From Bacteroidales bacterium (GTDB lineage: Bacteria; Bacteroidota; Bacteroidia; Bacteroidales; Marinilabiliaceae), in assembly GCA_022361295.1 (NCBI GenBank), contig JAKSBD010000702.1:1-37069 (forward strand): a stretch of DNA of 37,069 bases, read 5' to 3'. The notes beneath the pieces were generated by a model that was not told the origin of the DNA, searched no databases, and worked only from the letters and a program-made list of their open reading frames with translations. Position numbers and translations under genes: made by a program. This document shows positions 33,941-37,069 of the stretch, one piece after another; the stretch's first letter is position 1; every line of letters begins with the position of its first letter.

Positions 33941-34660
33941 TTAACACAATGCCGATTGAATAGTTGAACGGGTCAGTTCAATCAGTTCGTTGGGCTCATC
34001 CGTATACTGAATCGTATTAATTGGCTGATGAATCACCATCTTAACACTACCAGGCATCAGGTTAAGCCCTTTCTTGTATACTTTGTGGGTATCGACAATT
34101 GTTACAGGTAAAATTGGTAAACCTAATTCAAATGCTATCTTGAAAGCCCCCTTTTTAAAGTTTCGCATTTGATTTGAACCACTGCGTGTTCCTTCAGGAA
34201 AAATAACAACTGAAGTACCGTTTTGCAGTTTCCGCTTCGCTTCTTCAATTGATTTCATTGCTGCACGTGGCGAGGAACGATCCAGAAAGATATGCCCCAC
34301 TTTATGACTGGCATAACCAATACCGGGTGCATGGCGTAGCTCCTTTTTCATTATCCACTTGAAATCAACGTTTAACCATCCGTAAAGAAGGAATATATCG
34401 TAACCGCTCTGATGGTTGGCAATGATAACATATGATTGCGTTTTATCAATATTTTCACGCCCCTTTACAGTAACCGCCATTGGCGTGAGATAACCTGTAA
34501 CTCTTGCCCAGGTAGCACCCCAAAAACTTCCTATACGAGGATTTACCAGGATAGAAAAGCTGGCGGCCAAAAATGAAAATAAAAAACTGGCAATTGTGAA
34601 CAGAGGAATGAAAATAAAAAACTTATAAGGCTGATAAAGCCAATAAAAAAACTTCTTCAT
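33941..34660 (-). CDS. plsC: 1-acyl-sn-glycerol-3-phosphate acyltransferase
   Basis: The 239-residue protein has a hydrophobic N-terminal anchor (about 14-38) and the four PlsC blocks. Motif I is NHQSGYDIF with the catalytic His-x4-Asp pair (about 82-88), motif II is near GHIFLDRSSPRAA, motif III is VVIFPEGTRSGS (about 151-162), and motif IV is near LPILPVTIV (about 180-188). It acylates lysophosphatidic acid to phosphatidic acid at the inner membrane. The gene is upstream of the OmpA-like gene and separated by 42 nt, so the two may be co-transcribed. Its own upstream region is long and AT-rich without a strong promoter match. Length is normal. Confidence 0.93.
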   Translation of the reverse strand: MKKFFYWLYQPYKFFIFIPLFTIASFLFSFLAASFSILVNPRIGSFWGATWARVTGYLTPMAVTVKGRENIDKTQSYVIIANHQSGYDIFLLYGWLNVDFKWIMKKELRHAPGIGYASHKVGHIFLDRSSPRAAMKSIEEAKRKLQNGTSVVIFPEGTRSGSNQMRNFKKGAFKIAFELGLPILPVTIVDTHKVYKKGLNLMPGSVKMVIHQPINTIQYTDEPNELIELTRSTIQSALC

Positions 34661-35070
34661 TTTGTAACAATCATCATTTTAAACAGTTAAGATTACAATC
34701 GCTTAATAATGAAGTGATTTAAAGTTATATTAAAAATTTACGAGTAACATCTTTATTCCATTGGCTTCTGCTAATTTTTATTCCGTCATTTAGGCTCCCG
34801 TTAGAAACCGGAACAAGCTATACAATTAAAAATTAAGCCTTGCCACTGAAAATCAATACGTCACTCCCGAAAGTCCCCTATAACATAAAACAACTTCAAT
34901 TTATAATCTTTCAAAACAATTTCACCTTAATGAACTAAATGCCTCTTTATGTTTTGCTTGGCAAATTAACGAAAGCAAAAATAATCAAAGAGTCTCAGGC
35001 AACAAAACAATTCTACTTCATTAAAGTAGCGACAATACTTATATTTGCATTCCGCTAAAATCAAAATTAA
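34661..35070. other. 410-nt gap between divergent plsC and the nitroreductase gene
   Basis: The gap is mostly AT-rich and must contain both promoters. On the right it holds the nitroreductase promoter candidate and a nearby inverted repeat. In the middle (about 34785-34900) is a less AT-rich stretch in which I recognise no RNA or frame. Confidence 0.4.
35013..35047 (+). promoter_or_regulatory. Nitroreductase promoter candidate with upstream inverted repeat
   Basis: TATATTTG (35040-35047) is a full TAnnTTTG match, 23 nt before the ATG at 35071. The inverted repeat CTACTT-N5-AAGTAG (35013-35029) overlaps the place of the -33 element and could be a regulator site. The regulator is not identified. 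Confidence 0.4.
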
Positions 35071-35904
35071 ATGGTTAATATATCAGCAGACAATTGCATT
35101 AAATGCAAAAAGTGTGAAAACGTATGCCCCGTTGAAGGCATTGATATTGAAAACAATAGCATTAGTGAAAATTGTATTAAATGTTATCATTGTGGTGCCA
35201 CATGCCCTCGTAAAGCAGTAGGCAACAAGAACATAATAGGCAATACTTCACAAAATAATATTCAACCTTACGATTTTGAATTGTTGATGCAACAACGACG
35301 ATCGCATCGTATCTTTAGCACACAACAGGTATCTCCTGAAGTATTAAAAGAATTTGTTGAGCACATGCGTTTTAGCCCAACAGCCAGTAACCTTCAGAGT
35401 TTAAGCTTTACAATAATCACAAACAAAGCCAAACTAAAAGAGATAAATGATTTAACCATTGAGACAATAAGTAAAGCCTACAAGTCTGTTAACCGGTTCT
35501 CCAAACCATTAATTCGTTTTTTCAAAGGCAAAAAGGCTCTCAAAAAAATGGAAAAGTCTAAACGCAAGTTTATGGAAAAGGCAGAATTGCGTGAAGATAT
35601 GATTTGTTATAATGCACCTGCCTTAATTGTGATTCACAGCGAATCAAATCCGGTTGGCATGCCCTGCCACGATGCCGGTATTTGGACAGGAATGGCTACT
35701 TTGTATGCTGAGTTATTAAACTTATCAACCTGCATTAACGGGTTTATTGTCAATGCCGCCAAAAGAAACAGCAAGATTAAAGAAACAATGCACATACCTG
35801 CCAATAAGGAAATTTACAGCACCATATTAATCGGTTACCCAAAATTGAAATTTGAAAACAGGGTTGATCGAAAAATACCTAAGGTCAGATTTATAGCAGA
35901 ATAG
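35071..35904 (+). CDS. Ferredoxin-nitroreductase fusion protein
   Basis: The 277-residue protein begins with a ferredoxin carrying two [4Fe-4S] motifs: Cys9, 12, 15 and 19 (CIKCKKCENVCP), then Cys35, 38, 41 and 45 (CIKCYHCGATCP). From about residue 68 a nitroreductase-fold FMN domain follows, with RRSHRIFSTQQV and FSPTASNLQSL in the FMN-binding region and GMPCHDAGIWTGMATLYAELL near residue 200. Such fusions are common in anaerobes and pass electrons from the clusters to FMN to reduce an unknown acceptor. The long Lys-rich insert (about 145-175) is unusual but in frame. It is a single-gene unit, convergent with the Cys-cluster protein. Confidence 0.9.
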   Translation: MVNISADNCIKCKKCENVCPVEGIDIENNSISENCIKCYHCGATCPRKAVGNKNIIGNTSQNNIQPYDFELLMQQRRSHRIFSTQQVSPEVLKEFVEHMRFSPTASNLQSLSFTIITNKAKLKEINDLTIETISKAYKSVNRFSKPLIRFFKGKKALKKMEKSKRKFMEKAELREDMICYNAPALIVIHSESNPVGMPCHDAGIWTGMATLYAELLNLSTCINGFIVNAAKRNSKIKETMHIPANKEIYSTILIGYPKLKFENRVDRKIPKVRFIAE

Positions 35905-35915
35905 AAACACGCTAA

Positions 35916-36179
35916 CTACAAATGCTCCCAGCTTGACAGTCCTTGAAGTTTAGCTAATATTTCAATGGCTTCAGCCCGACAGCTACCACAAAACTCTTTT
36001 TCAGGTTTAAAGCCACCGCACACAACCGGTCGTTCTGGTGTATTAAATATATCACACTGCAGGTCTTGAGTTAAATGTGGACATGGCTCTCCTCCCGGCT
36101 TCCCCCCAGGAAGCTTTGGTAGCGGCGACGATATACTAGGCACTATACAACAGGCTCCACATTTCTCTCTGCACTCCAT
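35916..36179 (-). CDS. YkgJ-type Cys-cluster (zinc or iron chelating) protein
   Basis: With the start at 36179 the protein has 87 residues and nine Cys: 3, 7, 10, 11, 33, 42, 54, 64 and 67. The CREKCGACC start, the PGGKPGGEPCPHL middle and the RPVVCGGFKPEKEFCG end are typical of the YkgJ/UPF0153 family, proposed to bind zinc or iron. An ATG at 36263 would add 28 residues with no Cys and no resemblance, so it is not used. The biochemical role is unknown. The gene lies between the nitroreductase (convergent) and sfsA (divergent) and appears to be transcribed alone. Confidence 0.87.
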   Translation of the reverse strand: MECREKCGACCIVPSISSPLPKLPGGKPGGEPCPHLTQDLQCDIFNTPERPVVCGGFKPEKEFCGSCRAEAIEILAKLQGLSSWEHL

Positions 36180-36398
36180 TTGATTTATTTTTAGCGGATG
36201 CAAAAATAAAGGTTTAATCCACAATTGCATTAGAAATTCAATTTCGTATTGAAATATCTTCAAAACATACAGCCTGAGTTAGATATTAAATTTCGACCTC
36301 AGGTTAATACCTATATTATTTCAAAGCCCACTACAAACCCACAGTGCATCATGCGTATTTAACAATTATAACTATTTTAGAGCCGATAAACTCTTGTT

Positions 36399-37069
36399 AT
36401 GAAATTTGAATCTCCTTTAATACACGGTTATTTAATAAAACGTTACAAACGATTTCTGAGTGATATCAGATTGGATGATGGTAGTATTGTTGTGGCACAT
36501 TGTACCAACAGCGGCTCTATGAAAACCTGTATTGAAGAAGGTGCAGAAGTGTACCTCTCTCTTGCCAAAGATCCTAAACGCAAGACGCGTTATACCTGGG
36601 AGATGATCAAGCTAAATAATAAGTGGGTTGGTATTAATACCTCTCATCCCAACCTGATTGCATTTGAAGCTGTTAAAAATGAAGAAATAGAGCAATTAAA
36701 GGGCTACTCTCATGTTCAGCGCGAAGTTAAAGTGGGCAACAGTCGCATCGATATAATGGCACAAAATAAAGAAGAAACATGCTTCATTGAAGTTAAAAAC
36801 GTGACAATGAAAGATGGTGACTTTGCACGCTTCCCTGATGCGGTAACAACCCGTGGCAAGAAACATCTTGATGAATTAATTCAACTTAAGAAAGAAGGCA
36901 TCCGTGCAGTTATGTTATACATTATTCAGCGTAGTGATGTTTCTGTCTTTGCACCAGCCAATCATATTGATCCTGATTATGCAGACACCTTGCGCAAAGC
37001 TTATAAGGAAGGTGTGGAGATTATTCCAATCAGAGTAAAGGTATCTCCCAAAAATATCATTATTGATAA
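36399..37069 (+). CDS. sfsA: Sugar fermentation stimulation protein homologue SfsA (runs off the window)
   Basis: The frame opens at ATG 36399 and stays open for 223 codons to the edge of the window, ending mid-codon. The translation starts MKFESPLIHGYLIKRYKRFL and has the SfsA hallmarks: VVAHCTNSGSMKTC near residue 32, the nuclease-like core GNSRIDIMAQ...CFIEVKNVTM (about 113-135), FPDAVTTRGKKHLDEL and the late FAPANHIDPDYADTLRKAY block. SfsA is a nucleic-acid-binding protein with a PD-(D/E)XK-like fold; its role in cells is unclear. Family length is about 230-240 residues, so only the last few are missing. It is divergent from the Cys-cluster gene. Confidence 0.94.
   Translation, partial: MKFESPLIHGYLIKRYKRFLSDIRLDDGSIVVAHCTNSGSMKTCIEEGAEVYLSLAKDPKRKTRYTWEMIKLNNKWVGINTSHPNLIAFEAVKNEEIEQLKGYSHVQREVKVGNSRIDIMAQNKEETCFIEVKNVTMKDGDFARFPDAVTTRGKKHLDELIQLKKEGIRAVMLYIIQRSDVSVFAPANHIDPDYADTLRKAYKEGVEIIPIRVKVSPKNIIID

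Noticed and set aside
34785-34900. Possible structured RNA in the plsC/nitroreductase gap
   Set aside because: The stretch is less AT-rich than its flanks, but I could form only a weak mismatched hairpin and recognise no RNA family.
1-37069. Insertion sequences, phage genes, tRNA-linked integration or toxin-antitoxin pairs
   Set aside because: No transposase, integrase, phage structural gene, tRNA fold or toxin family was seen on either strand.

Overview
The window reads as a stretch of chromosome from an AT-rich member of the Bacteroidota, probably an order such as Marinilabiliales (inference). Supporting signs are GldF/GldG gliding-type ABC components, a menaquinone (menA-menC-menE) operon, a NagB-like/PIG-L fusion protein, an OmpA/PD40/TPR protein with PorE-like architecture, and promoter candidates of the Bacteroidota form (TTTG, about 20 nt, TAnnTTTG). 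No Shine-Dalgarno-dependent starts were obvious. An oxygen-detoxifying flavodiiron protein and a ferredoxin-nitroreductase suggest an anaerobic or facultative lifestyle. I recognised no tRNA, rRNA, CRISPR array, transposase or phage gene.

Layout. 1-392 (-) is the N-terminal part of dnaN. 634-5302 (-) is a tight five-gene operon, surE - small membrane protein - lpxB - gldF - gldG, with a good promoter just upstream of surE. 5540-7993 (+) is pheT, ending at a bidirectional terminator. 8068-13101 (-) holds four exported proteins: a duplicated beta-rich protein, an isochorismatase-like hydrolase, a C1B cysteine peptidase and a DUF4091/GH123-like lipoprotein. A 568-nt gap within it carries two orphan leader modules. 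13158-16184 (-) is menE-menC-menA, and a GNAT gene lies upstream. 17081-21328 (+) is a tandem pair of chemoreceptors, each with two zinc-binding CZB motif sets between its transmembrane helices. 21455-24763 (+) is murB, mltG, a divergent TetR-like regulator and a SPOR lipoprotein. 24936-26132 (+) is the flavodiiron protein. 26194-26550 is an intergenic array of a 21-bp repeat. 26628-28610 (-) is the NagB-like/PIG-L fusion. 28798-31281 (-) is a GH3-remnant/serine hydrolase that appears to have lost its last ten residues to an amber codon. 31507-31914 (+) is a lone receiver domain. 31943-34660 (-) is plsC plus the OmpA/PD40 protein. 35071-35904 (+) is the ferredoxin-nitroreductase, 35916-36179 (-) a Cys-cluster protein, and 36399 to the edge (+) sfsA.

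Most genes are envelope-centred: lipid A (LpxB), phospholipid (PlsC), peptidoglycan synthesis, cleavage and binding (MurB, MltG, SPOR, OmpA-like, NagZ/AmpC-like fusion), amino-sugar metabolism (NagB/PIG-L) and gliding or secretion (GldFG, PorE-like). No single undescribed multi-gene system stands out. The least explained features are the 21-bp, helically phased repeat array, the two orphan hairpin leaders, the double-CZB receptors, and the NagB domain lacking two catalytic aspartates.
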